A DNA stretch of 64,000 bases from Flavobacteriales bacterium (lineage in GTDB: Bacteria; Bacteroidota; Bacteroidia; Flavobacteriales_E; Vicingaceae). This document shows positions 43,998-52,985 of the stretch, one piece after another (the stretch's first letter is position 1; each line of letters opens with the position of its first letter). Both the position numbers and the translations under genes were made by a program. A model generated the notes under the pieces. The model searched no databases and was not told where the DNA came from. It was given only the letters and a program-made list of their open reading frames with translations. The stretch lies in NCBI GenBank assembly GCA_020635815.1, contig JACJZB010000003.1:62001-126000 (forward strand), written 5' to 3'.

Positions 43998-46037
43998 CTA
44001 AACCGTCTCCAACAAGCCAGCTCTTTTTAATAAAGCATTACTATCAGGTTCTTGTCCTCTAAATTTTTTATACAATTCCATTGGGTGTTCTGAACCACCT
44101 TTCGATAAGATAAATTCTCTAAATTTTGCCCCAATTTCTTCGTTAAATAAACCATTTTCTTGGAAATATTCAAAAGCATCAGCATCTAAAACTTCTGCCC
44201 ATTTGTAAGAATAATATCCAGAAGAATAACCTCCTTGGAAAATATGAGAGAAAGCTGTACTCATACAAACTCCATTAACCAATGGTGTAATTTGAGTATT
44301 TGCAGTAGCTTCTATTTCAAACTGTATCACATTTTTAATTTGTTCTGGGTTTGTAGTATGCCAAGCCATGTCTAACAACCCAAAGTTTAACTGACGAACA
44401 ATGTTGCTAGCTTCCATAAATGTAGCTGATGCTTTAATTTTTTCAATTAAATCCATCGGAATTACTTCGTTGGTTTCGTAATGTTTTGCAAATAATTTCA
44501 ATGCTTCTTCTTCGTAACACCAGTTTTCTAAAACTTGCGATGGTAATTCAACAAAGTCTCTGTAAACACTAGTTCCAGATAAACTAGGGTAAACAGTGTT
44601 GGCTAACATGCCATGTAAAGTGTGTCCAAACTCGTGGAATAGGGTAGTAACCTCGTTAAAAGTTAATAACGATGGTTTTGTTTCGGTTGGTTTGGTAAAG
44701 TTACAAACGTTAATAATGTGCGGACGGTAATTTACTCCGTCTTGAATGTATTGGTTGTTAAATGAAGTCATCCAAGCTCCATTTCTTTTCCCTTCTCTTG
44801 GGAAATAATCGGCATAAAACAAAGCAACTAATTCGTCGGTGTTTTTGTCGGTTACTTTAAAAGTTTTAACATCTTTATGATATTTATCGATGTTAAAAAT
44901 TTCTTCAAATTGAATGCCATATAATTTAGAAGCGACAATAAAAGCACCTTCAATTACATTTTCTAACTTAAAATAAGGTTTAAGAATTTCGTCATTTAAA
45001 TTGAAAAGCTTTTGCTTTAATTTTTCTTTGTAAAAAGCTAAATCCCAAGCTTGTAATTCGCCTTCAAAACCTAATGAGTGAGCAAATTCAGTTAATTCGT
45101 TGTGTTCTTTAATTGCAATGGGTTTCGATTTTTCTAAAAGGTCGTTTAAAAAGCTTAATACATTTTCTTGAGTGCTAGCCATTTGCTCTTCTAAAACAAA
45201 ATGAGCATGGTTTTTATAACCCAACAAGTTTGCACGTTTGTAACGTAATTCAATAATTTTTAAAACAATAGCTTGATTGTCTAAATCATCGCCTTTACAC
45301 GATTTTGTAGCATTAGCTCTATATAATTGTTCTCTTAACTCACGATTTTCAGCATAAGTCATAAAAGGAATAAAGCTAGGGTAAGCCAAAGTAAATAACC
45401 AACCTTCTTTGTCTTTAGCTTTTGCAGTAGCTTTAGCAGCTTCTAAAACGCCTTCAGGTAAACCTGCTAAGTCTTTTTCGTTAGTCACTAAAAGCTCAAA
45501 TTTATTGGTTTCAGCCAATACGTTTTCTCCAAAATTTAAAGAACATTTAGAAAGTTCAGTATCAATTTTTCTTAATTCGTCTTTTTGAGCAGCGTTTAAA
45601 TTTGCACCATTACGAACAAAACTTTTATATTTTCTGTCTAATAATGTTTGTTGTTCAGTAGTTAAGTCTAAATTGTTCCTGTTTTCATAAACAGCTTTAA
45701 CTCTTTTAAATAACGCTTCGTTTAGTCCTATATCATTACCAAACTCCGTTAATAAAGGAGAAATTTCTTGTGCAATTTTTTGAATTTCAGGAGAAGTTTC
45801 AGCCGAGTTTTGATTGTAAAAAATATGAGAAACGCTATCCAATAACTTACCGCTATAATCCAATGCTTCTATTGTATTACTAAAAGTGGGAGCATCCGTA
45901 TTATTAACAATTTCATCTATTTCGGTACGAGCCAATTCAATTGCTTTTTCAATAGCTGGTTTAAAATGTTTGTTTTCAATTTTTGAAAAAGGTGCTGTTT
46001 CAAATGGCGTGTTAAATGCTTCTAATAATGGATTCAT
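43998..46037 (-). CDS. M3-family zinc oligopeptidase (peptidyl-dipeptidase-like)
   Basis: The 679-residue cytoplasmic enzyme has the M3 signature FHEFGHTLHGML (zinc His pair and catalytic Glu, about residues 460-470). Substrate-side tyrosine and glycine blocks (FSHIFQGGYSSGYYSYKWAEV) lie near the C-terminus. It resembles Dcp and oligopeptidase A, which degrade short peptides. The start is set at 46037 (MNPLLEAFNTPF); an ATG eight codons upstream would add a basic leader. Choice between dcp and prlC type cannot be made by eye. Confidence 0.92.
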   Translation of the reverse strand: MNPLLEAFNTPFETAPFSKIENKHFKPAIEKAIELARTEIDEIVNNTDAPTFSNTIEALDYSGKLLDSVSHIFYNQNSAETSPEIQKIAQEISPLLTEFGNDIGLNEALFKRVKAVYENRNNLDLTTEQQTLLDRKYKSFVRNGANLNAAQKDELRKIDTELSKCSLNFGENVLAETNKFELLVTNEKDLAGLPEGVLEAAKATAKAKDKEGWLFTLAYPSFIPFMTYAENRELREQLYRANATKSCKGDDLDNQAIVLKIIELRYKRANLLGYKNHAHFVLEEQMASTQENVLSFLNDLLEKSKPIAIKEHNELTEFAHSLGFEGELQAWDLAFYKEKLKQKLFNLNDEILKPYFKLENVIEGAFIVASKLYGIQFEEIFNIDKYHKDVKTFKVTDKNTDELVALFYADYFPREGKRNGAWMTSFNNQYIQDGVNYRPHIINVCNFTKPTETKPSLLTFNEVTTLFHEFGHTLHGMLANTVYPSLSGTSVYRDFVELPSQVLENWCYEEEALKLFAKHYETNEVIPMDLIEKIKASATFMEASNIVRQLNFGLLDMAWHTTNPEQIKNVIQFEIEATANTQITPLVNGVCMSTAFSHIFQGGYSSGYYSYKWAEVLDADAFEYFQENGLFNEEIGAKFREFILSKGGSEHPMELYKKFRGQEPDSNALLKRAGLLETV

Positions 46038-46082
46038 GCTTCTCGTTTTAATTTTTGTCAAAGTTACGAATAGTGAGAGAAT

Positions 46083-46583
46083 TTAAACCCTTTCACCCAA
46101 TTCAATTACTTCTAAATCTTTAATATTTTCTTTATCGATGGTGAATCTAACAATGGTTTTTACTTTATGGAAACCATGTTTTCCTGCCGCTCCAGGATTG
46201 ATGTGTAGCAAGTTTAATTTCTTATCAAACATCACTTTTAAAATGTGTGAATGTCCACTAATAAATAATTTAGGCGGATTTTTTTTTATTTTGTCTCTCA
46301 CGTCAAGTGAATAACGATTGGGATAACCACCAATGTGCGTCATCCAAACATCAACATCTTCGCATTTAAAACGTAGGTTTTTAGGGAAATAACCTCTAAT
46401 GTCTTGTCCGTCAATGTTGCCATAAACACCTCTAACAGTGGGGACGATTTTTAATAAACCATCAATAACATTAATGGTACCTACATCGCCTACATGCCAA
46501 ATCTCATCACATTCTTTAAAATATTTCTCCACTTTTGGGTCGAGATAATTATGCGTGTCTGATATTAATCCAATTTTTTTCAT
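46083..46583 (-). CDS. YfcE/MJ0936-type metallophosphoesterase
   Basis: The 166-residue phosphodiesterase has the metal motifs LISDTHNYL (6-14), EIWHVGDVGT, VYGNIDG and GHSHILKV, then HINPGAAG. Family members hydrolyse phosphodiesters in vitro; the cell substrate is unknown. It lies 45 bases upstream of the M3 peptidase on the same strand. Confidence 0.9.
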   Translation of the reverse strand: MKKIGLISDTHNYLDPKVEKYFKECDEIWHVGDVGTINVIDGLLKIVPTVRGVYGNIDGQDIRGYFPKNLRFKCEDVDVWMTHIGGYPNRYSLDVRDKIKKNPPKLFISGHSHILKVMFDKKLNLLHINPGAAGKHGFHKVKTIVRFTIDKENIKDLEVIELGERV

Positions 46584-46704
46584 CTACTACAAAACTAGAT
46601 TATTGTTATTAATAATTTTGCTGAACATAGAGATTTAACTTAATTTCGACCTGATTAAAATAAAAATGAAATAATTAGGTTATTGTACCAAACAAAAATA
46701 TAAA

Positions 46705-47460
46705 ATGATGAAAAACGTACTATTATTATTCTCGCTTGCAATTTTTAGCACTAGTTTATTTGCTCAAGAAGGAGAAACATTAAAAGGTCAAAAAGGGGAT
46801 TGGGGGTTGAGTATAAATATATCAGGAATAATTAATGATATAAGATTAGAAAATGACAAAGATGCAAATGGAAACTATATGGTTTTTGGACGTAAATACT
46901 TAAAAGACGATGCAGCATTAAGATTTGGTATTAATTTAACTAGCGATAGAAATAAATGGACAAATGAAGATAGTTTGACTTTAGGTTCTGGAAATAGAGC
47001 TTTACAGACTATAGATTCTTCTAAAACAAGATTTGATTTTTCTGTATTGATTGGGTACGAAAAACACATGGCTGGGACAAAAAGATTAGACCCTTACTTT
47101 GCAGGAGAGTTAATGGTAGGTAGAATTGGAAACACAAAGACCGACGCTACAACTACATTAAAAGATGTAACAGGAACAGATAAAACTGATTTTACTCGCC
47201 AACAAGATGGAGGTTTTACTTTTGGATTGGGAGTAATTGCAGGGTTTAATTATTTTATAGCTCCGAAATTTAGTTTAGGTGCTGAATTTGGTTTTGCTTA
47301 TACTTATGTAAAATCTGGAGGAAATTACAGTGAAAGTAATGTGAATACGCCAGTAAGTGGGAGTCAAACATCAACTTTTATTTTAGGTAAAAAAGAACAA
47401 AGCAGTGGAAATATCGGAGTTTCATCTACTTCAGGAATTGTATTGTCTTATTTCTTCTAA
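46705..47460 (+). CDS. Outer-membrane beta-barrel protein
   Basis: The 251-residue product has a signal peptide (MMKNVLLLFSLAIFSTSLFAQ) and alternating amphipathic strands of the OmpW/OprF-like barrel type (GYEKHMAGTKRLDPYFAGELMVG, SLGAEFGFAYTYV). It closes with SGIVLSYFF, ending in Phe as outer-membrane barrels do. Ligand and partners are unknown. Confidence 0.85.
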   Translation: MMKNVLLLFSLAIFSTSLFAQEGETLKGQKGDWGLSINISGIINDIRLENDKDANGNYMVFGRKYLKDDAALRFGINLTSDRNKWTNEDSLTLGSGNRALQTIDSSKTRFDFSVLIGYEKHMAGTKRLDPYFAGELMVGRIGNTKTDATTTLKDVTGTDKTDFTRQQDGGFTFGLGVIAGFNYFIAPKFSLGAEFGFAYTYVKSGGNYSESNVNTPVSGSQTSTFILGKKEQSSGNIGVSSTSGIVLSYFF

Positions 47461-47508
47461 AAACTCGAAGTATTTTAGATTAATTTAAGTATCTAATATA
47501 AAAAAACA

Positions 47509-48102
47509 ATGAGGTTAAATACCTATAAAGAAATACAATTATTAGATACTGATTTTGACAAGAAATACCCAAAGAAATTTCAAGAGCTTTCTAAAATACA
47601 TTGGACACCTGTTGAAGTGATAAAATTGGCTGTTCAATGGTTGAATCATAAAACAAATACTAATATTTTAGATATAGGTTCAGGAATTGGTAAGTTTTGT
47701 ATTGTAGGTTCACTAATTTCTAATGCTAAATTTACTGGAATAGAGATAAGAGAAACTCTCGTAGATGAGGCTCAAAAGGTACAAAAGAAATATAAAACGG
47801 ATAATGTTGAATTTCTGAATGAGAATATAACAGCGATTAATTTCAGCAATTATAATTCATTTTATTATTACAATCCATTTTGTGAGCAAATTGCTACTGC
47901 CGAATGGATAGATAAGACATTAAAATTCTCGGAGATTAAGTATAATCAATACAAAGAACATGTTCGACAACAATTAAAAAAGGCTTTAGTTGGTTCACGA
48001 ATAGTAATTTATTGTTCAGATAATGATGTTATTCCAGAGGGATATTCGTTGTCAAATATAGGTTATGAAGGGCAACTTCAACTTTGGATAAAAAAAAGAT
48101 AA
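47509..48102 (+). CDS. Class I SAM-dependent methyltransferase
   Basis: The 197-residue product has the SAM-binding motif I ILDIGSGIGKFC (about 53-64), the acidic end of strand 2 (FTGIEIRETLVDEA), and FYYYNPFCEQ at the motif IV position. The substrate is not evident. A strong terminator follows at 48124. Confidence 0.85.
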   Translation: MRLNTYKEIQLLDTDFDKKYPKKFQELSKIHWTPVEVIKLAVQWLNHKTNTNILDIGSGIGKFCIVGSLISNAKFTGIEIRETLVDEAQKVQKKYKTDNVEFLNENITAINFSNYNSFYYYNPFCEQIATAEWIDKTLKFSEIKYNQYKEHVRQQLKKALVGSRIVIYCSDNDVIPEGYSLSNIGYEGQLQLWIKKR

Positions 48103-48107
48103 TTTTT

Positions 48108-48392
48108 TTAAATAGCTAGAAATAAAAAAAGAAGGACTAAAGTCCTTCTTTTTTTATTGTCAGTATTTTGATTGTTGTTTAATGGTCGAGGAGGCGTGTC
48201 ATCTCCACCTTTGTAAAGCACAGAAAATATAAATAACATAACTGCTGCTGAAATAAAAATAATTAGCAAAGTGGTTAATGTTTTACTAATAATATGTTCA
48301 ATATTAATTATATCCCAAACTGCTAAAATTGAAATAATAGTAAAAAATAAGGCTAATAAGGCCAGTAATATGGAAATTCCTTTTCTAAACAT
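48108..48392 (-). CDS. Small two-helix membrane protein whose frame runs through a terminator
   Basis: The 94-residue product has two hydrophobic helices (about 3-27 and 38-58) and a polar tail (GGDDTPPRPLNNNQNTDNKK). The start at 48392 (MFRKG) is preferred because a TATATTTG box lies at 48417-48424. The last 13 residues (RRTLVLLFLFLAI) are encoded by the terminator hairpin at 48124-48155. Loss of one A in the A7 run would end the protein at DNKKEGL, so a frameshift or read error in the run is possible. No family is recognised. Confidence 0.55.
   Translation of the reverse strand: MFRKGISILLALLALFFTIISILAVWDIINIEHIISKTLTTLLIIFISAAVMLFIFSVLYKGGDDTPPRPLNNNQNTDNKKRRTLVLLFLFLAI
48124..48155. terminator. 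Bidirectional rho-independent terminator
   Basis: A7-GAAGGACT pairs with AGTCCTTC-T7 (15 bp), symmetrical with T-runs on both strands. It serves the methyltransferase gene (plus) and the small membrane-protein gene (minus). Confidence 0.85.
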
Positions 48393-48416
48393 AGTTGTTT
48401 TTTTAGAGTTTATACC

Positions 48417-48424
48417 CAAATATA
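48417..48424 (-). promoter_or_regulatory. -7 promoter box (TATATTTG) of the small membrane-protein gene
   Basis: Minus-strand TATATTTG lies 24 bases upstream of the ATG at 48392; a TTG lies 23 bases further upstream (48450-48448). It supports the 48392 start. Confidence 0.45.
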
Positions 48425-48474
48425 ACGATTATAGAAATAATAAGTTACAAGCAAGGTGTTAACGATTGTTAAAA

Positions 48475-49239
48475 CTATTTTACAGTAAATGAATTAGTTG
48501 CTGCGTTAAAAACAACATCGGTGTTGGCAAAAAGTTTTTCAATTTCACCACTTTTAATGATATCACTTGGTGTAGCATTGATAATTTTTTGTTGGTTGAT
48601 TAACCAAATTTCATCGCTCAACTGTAAAGCCAGTTCTATTTGATGGGTAGAGATGATAATGGTTTTTTCGTGTTTATCAACCAATAATTTAAGAAGTTTA
48701 AAAACTTCAATTTTATTTACTAAATCTAAATGAGCAGTAGGTTCGTCTAACACAATTATAGACGTGTTTTGAGCAATAGCCCTTGCAATGTTTACTTTCT
48801 GACGCTCTCCATCACTCAATTCAGTATATAACTTATTGGATAAATGATTAATGTTACACAAGGTGATGGCATCAGAAATAATGGAGTTATCGGTATTGGT
48901 TTTTATCCCTAACCAATTGGTGTAAGGATATCTGCCGTAAGCAACAAAATCAAAAACATTAATATTATGAATGGCAATTTTGTTGGTTAAAACAACGCTT
49001 ATCAATTTTGATTTTTCGATTTCTGAGAGTGTAAATAAAGTTTGGTTGGCTATAGAAACATTACCACTTATGGGTTCAATTAATGAGGTTAAGGTTTTAA
49101 TTAATGTAGATTTTCCTTCGCCATTTCTTCCAATAATAGAAATAAATTGACCAAGATTTGAATCCATATTAATGTGTTCAATAAATGCTTTGTTTTGATA
49201 ACCTATAGATAGGTTTGATATGTGGATTCCATTATCCAT
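48475..49239 (-). CDS. FecE/HmuV-type ABC transporter ATP-binding protein
   Basis: The 254-residue ATPase has Walker A GRNGEGKST (38-46), signature LSDGERQKVNIARAIAQ (about 140-156), Walker B IIVLDEPTAHLD and the H-loop IISTHQIELA. It resembles ATPases of iron-siderophore, heme or cobalamin uptake. The ATG overlaps the permease stop by one base. No substrate-binding protein or outer-membrane receptor is adjacent. Confidence 0.9.
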   Translation of the reverse strand: MDNGIHISNLSIGYQNKAFIEHINMDSNLGQFISIIGRNGEGKSTLIKTLTSLIEPISGNVSIANQTLFTLSEIEKSKLISVVLTNKIAIHNINVFDFVAYGRYPYTNWLGIKTNTDNSIISDAITLCNINHLSNKLYTELSDGERQKVNIARAIAQNTSIIVLDEPTAHLDLVNKIEVFKLLKLLVDKHEKTIIISTHQIELALQLSDEIWLINQQKIINATPSDIIKSGEIEKLFANTDVVFNAATNSFTVK

Positions 49240-50285
49240 TAAAGTGAATTTGTCATTTTTTTATTTTTTAAAATAATCCATATAATAAATGGAATACCAA
49301 TAAAAGAAGTAATGGCATTAATTGGCAAAATAGTATCATTACCAGGCACACTCGAAATAATATCGGCAAGCAATAAAACATTAATACCTATTAAAATACT
49401 TAACGGAATTAGTTTTTTATGATCAGAAGACTTACTGATTAATCGAGCAAAATGAGGAACAACGATACCAATAAATCCAATTGGACCACAATAAGCTGTA
49501 ACACTACCTGCAAGAATAGCTGTTATAATTATAGTTAAGAATTGAGTGCGTTTTACATTTAGCCCTAGACTTTTAGCATACTCTTCGCCTAACAAATAAA
49601 GGTTTAACTTTTTTGATAAAAAGAAAGAACCAAGTAAACCCAAAAGAACAGTAGGAGCGAAGAACTTAAGTTGAGCTAAGGACACAGCGCTTAAATCACC
49701 CATCGTCCATAAGATGAATGATTTTAAATGTGCATCAGAGCTAAAATATTGAATGATACTGACTATTGCGGTAACAATACTTCCTATCATAATTCCAAGA
49801 ATTAAAACAGTCATAATGTCTTTAATTCTGATAATTGCAGCTAATAAAATAAGCAACACCACAGTAGAACCTAAAATTGAAGAGAGTAGGAGTCCATAAT
49901 TTGAAAAAAGTGGATAATTAGTTAATGAAATCCCAAAAATTCCGACCCCCATAATAAATAGTGCTACACCAAGTCCAGCTCCTGAACTAATGCCCAATAT
50001 ATAAGGACCTGCAAGGGGATTTTTAAATAAACTTTGCATTTTTAAACCACTTACAGATAAAGCTGCACCACATAATATTGCCGCTAAAGCTTTTGGTAAT
50101 CTGCTATGCCAGATAATTAGTTCCCAGCTTTCTTTTTCTTGACCATTAAAGAACAAGATGTTAGTTATGCTTTTTATAGGAATATAAACTGAACCTAAAA
50201 AAATATCAATTATAAATAAAGTAAATCCAAGAGTAGTAAGTACTAGAAGAAAAATATAAAGGTTATTTGATTTAACTCTTTCCAT
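49239..50285 (-). CDS. FecCD-family ABC transporter permease
   Basis: The 348-residue permease has about nine transmembrane helices and the FecCD/BtuC blocks RLPKALAAILCGAALSVSGLKMQ, NPLAGPYILGISSGAGLG, LGEEYAKSLGLNV and CGPIGFIGIVVPHFARL. It would form the channel for iron-siderophore, heme or B12 import with the following ATPase. B12 is an attractive substrate because a B12-dependent ribonucleotide reductase is encoded nearby, but this is only a guess. Confidence 0.9.
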   Translation of the reverse strand: MERVKSNNLYIFLLVLTTLGFTLFIIDIFLGSVYIPIKSITNILFFNGQEKESWELIIWHSRLPKALAAILCGAALSVSGLKMQSLFKNPLAGPYILGISSGAGLGVALFIMGVGIFGISLTNYPLFSNYGLLLSSILGSTVVLLILLAAIIRIKDIMTVLILGIMIGSIVTAIVSIIQYFSSDAHLKSFILWTMGDLSAVSLAQLKFFAPTVLLGLLGSFFLSKKLNLYLLGEEYAKSLGLNVKRTQFLTIIITAILAGSVTAYCGPIGFIGIVVPHFARLISKSSDHKKLIPLSILIGINVLLLADIISSVPGNDTILPINAITSFIGIPFIIWIILKNKKMTNSL

Positions 50286-50365
50286 TAATTTAAAAATCTA
50301 CAGCCAAATTAAAAAAATTAAAGGTTAAAACTATGTTAAAATCGTTAAACTAAATAGATTAATAA

Positions 50366-50395
50366 TTTGAAATCTTTTAAGAATGCTTAACTTTG
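50366..50395 (+). promoter_or_regulatory. Promoter of the alpha-oxoamine synthase gene
   Basis: TTTG (50366-50369), 18 bases, TAACTTTG (50388-50395) is a full -33/-7 match. The ATG follows at 50430 after a leader of about 30 bases. Confidence 0.65.
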
Positions 50396-50429
50396 TAGCT
50401 TATTTTATTTAAACAAATATTACTATAAA

Positions 50430-51677
50430 ATGGCAGACATTTTTGAAAAAATAAAAAACAATAGAGGTCCTTTAGGGAAGTATGCTAAAGAGGCACATGG
50501 ATATTTTGCTTTTCCAAAATTAGAAGGGGAATTGAATAACAGAATGAAGTTTAGAGGAAAAGAAGTGTTACAATGGAGCTTAAATAATTATTTAGGTTTA
50601 GGTAACCATCCTGAAATACGAAAAGTTGACGAGCAAGCATCGAAAGATTGGGGATTAGCTTACCCGATGGGAGCTAGAATGATGTCAGGTAATTCTAATT
50701 ATCACGAACAATTAGAAGCTGAGTTAGCTGAATTTGAGCAAAAAGAAGATGTTATCTTATTGAACTTTGGTTACCAAGGGATGGTTTCGGCTATTGATGC
50801 TTTATTAGATAGAAATGATGTAGTTGTTTATGATGCAGAAAGTCACGCTTGTATTTTAGATGGATTAAGGTTGCACCAAGGGAAAAGATTTGTATATCAA
50901 CATAATGATATGGAAAGCCTTGATAAAATGCTGGAAAAAGCAACTAAGATTACAGAAAAGACTAACGGAGCAATTTTAGTGATTACTGAAGGTGTTTTTG
51001 GAATGTCGGGTAATCAAGGAAGTTTAAAAGATATTGTTGCGTTAAAACAAAAGTATTCTTTTAGATTGTTTGTAGATGATGCTCACGGCTTTGGAACAAT
51101 GGGAGCAACAGGAATGGGAACAGGAGAAGCTCAAGGTTGCCAGGATGGGATTGATGTTTACTTTGGAACTTTTGCTAAAGCAATGGCTAGTATTGGTGGT
51201 TTTATTGCTTCTGATGAAGATGTAATAGATTACCTACGTTACAATATGCGTTCTCAAATTTATGCTAAATCTTTACCAATGCCTTTAGTTATTGGTAATT
51301 TGAAAAGATTGGAGATGTTAAAAAATAGTCCTGAAATTAGAGAGAAATTATGGACTGTTGCAAATGCGTTGCAAAAAGGATTAAAAGAAAATGGATTTAA
51401 TTTAGGAACAACTACAACTCAGGTTACACCAGTTATTTTAAATGGAGATATTCCTGAAGCTACAAACCTAATTTTAGATTTAAGAGAGAATTATAATTTG
51501 TTTTGTTCTATAGTTGTTTATCCAGTTGTGCCAAAAGGAATAATTATGTTAAGATTAATTCCTACAGCAATGCACAACTTAGAGGATGTAGAATATACCA
51601 TCAATTGTTTTAAAGCAGTTCAAGAAAAATTATCAGCAGGAGCTTATAAATCTGAAACAATAGCGAATATTTCGTAA
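50430..51677 (+). CDS. Alpha-oxoamine synthase (serine/cysteate acyltransferase-like, PLP-dependent)
   Basis: The 415-residue fold-type I PLP enzyme has SLNNYLGLGNHPEI, GARMMSGNSNYHEQLE, the PLP-ring Asp/His pair in FVDDAHGFGTMG and the Schiff-base Lys in GTFAKAMASIGG (about 250). The family covers KBL, BioF, serine palmitoyltransferase and the cysteate acyltransferase of sulfonolipid (capnine) synthesis. The Flavobacteria form beginning MADIFEKIKNNRGPLG is a candidate for sphingoid or sulfonolipid base synthesis. The reaction cannot be fixed from sequence. It stands alone. Confidence 0.85.
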   Translation: MADIFEKIKNNRGPLGKYAKEAHGYFAFPKLEGELNNRMKFRGKEVLQWSLNNYLGLGNHPEIRKVDEQASKDWGLAYPMGARMMSGNSNYHEQLEAELAEFEQKEDVILLNFGYQGMVSAIDALLDRNDVVVYDAESHACILDGLRLHQGKRFVYQHNDMESLDKMLEKATKITEKTNGAILVITEGVFGMSGNQGSLKDIVALKQKYSFRLFVDDAHGFGTMGATGMGTGEAQGCQDGIDVYFGTFAKAMASIGGFIASDEDVIDYLRYNMRSQIYAKSLPMPLVIGNLKRLEMLKNSPEIREKLWTVANALQKGLKENGFNLGTTTTQVTPVILNGDIPEATNLILDLRENYNLFCSIVVYPVVPKGIIMLRLIPTAMHNLEDVEYTINCFKAVQEKLSAGAYKSETIANIS

Positions 51678-51732
51678 TTAAAATATTTTGTTGTTTTGAA
51701 ATAAGCTGACAATTTTTTATTAAGATTAAATT

Positions 51733-51766
51733 AAACCGTAGAGGAAATATTCTTTACGGTTTTTTT
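51733..51766. terminator. Terminator between convergent genes
   Basis: AAACCGTA (51733-51740) pairs with TACGGTTT (51755-51762), enclosing further AGGAA/TTCTT pairing and followed by TTTT. It ends the oxoamine synthase transcript and abuts the pth stop. Confidence 0.75.
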
Positions 51767-52328
51767 ATTTCCCATTAAAATCACTCATGGTTCTACCTAA
51801 ACCAATAGTGGTAAATGCTTTTATTGCTTGGGTTGCTTTATCAAGTCGTTCTGGTAATAATGATTGTTCTTCTGGAGCAAAATCTCCCAACACATGATTA
51901 ATTTGTTTGCCTTGTACAAAGTCGCTTCCAACACCAAAACGTAGCCTAGCATAATTAGCATTGCCTAAAGTTTCAATAATGTTTTTTAAGCCATTATGTC
52001 CACCATCACTACCTTTACCTTTTAATCGAATTGTACCAAATGGTAAGGCAATATCATCAGTAATTACTAATAGATTTTCTTGTTTTATTTTTTCTTGTTG
52101 GAGGTAATAATTCACTGCTTTTCCACTTAAATTCATATAAGTAGAAGGTTTTACCAAGATTAGAGTTCTTCCTTTAAATTTTAGAGTTGCAGTAGAACCA
52201 AGTTTATTGGGCTCAAAAAAAATATTGGATGCACTTGCTAGTGCATCCAATATTTTAAAACCAATATTATGTCTAGTATTTTCGTATTCAGAGCCTATGT
52301 TGCCCAATCCTACAATTAAATACTTCAT
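51765..52328 (-). CDS. pth: Peptidyl-tRNA hydrolase
   Basis: The 187-residue enzyme releases peptides from stalled peptidyl-tRNA. It begins MKYLIVGLGNIGSEYENTRHNIGF with the catalytic His (about 20), then KPSTYMNLSG, VITDDIALPFGTIRLKGKGSDGGHNGLKNI and RLRFGVG. Codons for about residues 25-37 form a perfect 17-bp inverted repeat (52219-52256). It lies 8 bases after rplY. Confidence 0.95.
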   Translation of the reverse strand: MKYLIVGLGNIGSEYENTRHNIGFKILDALASASNIFFEPNKLGSTATLKFKGRTLILVKPSTYMNLSGKAVNYYLQQEKIKQENLLVITDDIALPFGTIRLKGKGSDGGHNGLKNIIETLGNANYARLRFGVGSDFVQGKQINHVLGDFAPEEQSLLPERLDKATQAIKAFTTIGLGRTMSDFNGK

Positions 52329-52336
52329 AATTCAAT

Positions 52337-52966
52337 TTATTCAGCAGCAGCTTCAGCTGTTTCTTCAGTTGTTGCTTCAGCACCTTCTTCACCTTCTTCA
52401 TCATCATCTTCGTCAGCAGCAGAAACTCTACTTCTTTTAACAGCTACAACTACAGCATTAGCAGCATCTAATAATGAAAGTCCATCAACATTGATGTCAC
52501 CTACTTTAATTGATTGTCCAATTCTTAAGTTTGTAATATCAATTGTAATAAATTCAGGTAAAGCTTCAGCTAAACCACTAACCTTTAATCTTCTAGTTAC
52601 AGTTCTAAGTTTACCACCGTTTAAAACACCTCTTGAATTACCTGTTAATTTAATTGGCATGTTTACAGTTATAGCTTTACCTTCTGTAACCTCTAAAAAG
52701 TCAACATGTAAAACTTTATCAGTAACAGGGTGAAACTGAACATCTTTAACGATAGCTCTATGTTTTGAGCCATCAATGTCAAGATCTACAAAATATACAT
52801 TAGGTGAGTTAATGATTTTTCCAAAAGGAATTTCTTTAACTGTAAAGTGTGTATTTTCTTTTCCGCCATATAATACAGCTGGAATTTTTTCTTCGTTTCT
52901 TAATGCTTTAGCATTTGTTGATCCTCTTTCAGCTCTTTTGTTTCCTTGTAATGCTATTGATTTCAT
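52337..52966 (-). CDS. rplY: 50S ribosomal protein L25/Ctc
   Basis: The 209-residue long form has the 5S rRNA-binding L25 domain (RGSTNAKALRNEEKIPAVLYGG, VDLDIDGSKHRAIVKDVQFHPV) and the C-terminal Ctc domain. It ends in an acidic low-complexity tail (DEDDDEEGEEGAEATTEE). It lies between prs and pth on the minus strand, a common grouping in Bacteroidota and other bacteria. Confidence 0.95.
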   Translation of the reverse strand: MKSIALQGNKRAERGSTNAKALRNEEKIPAVLYGGKENTHFTVKEIPFGKIINSPNVYFVDLDIDGSKHRAIVKDVQFHPVTDKVLHVDFLEVTEGKAITVNMPIKLTGNSRGVLNGGKLRTVTRRLKVSGLAEALPEFITIDITNLRIGQSIKVGDINVDGLSLLDAANAVVVAVKRSRVSAADEDDDEEGEEGAEATTEETAEAAAE

Positions 52967-52985
52967 TATAATAGTGTTTAATTAA

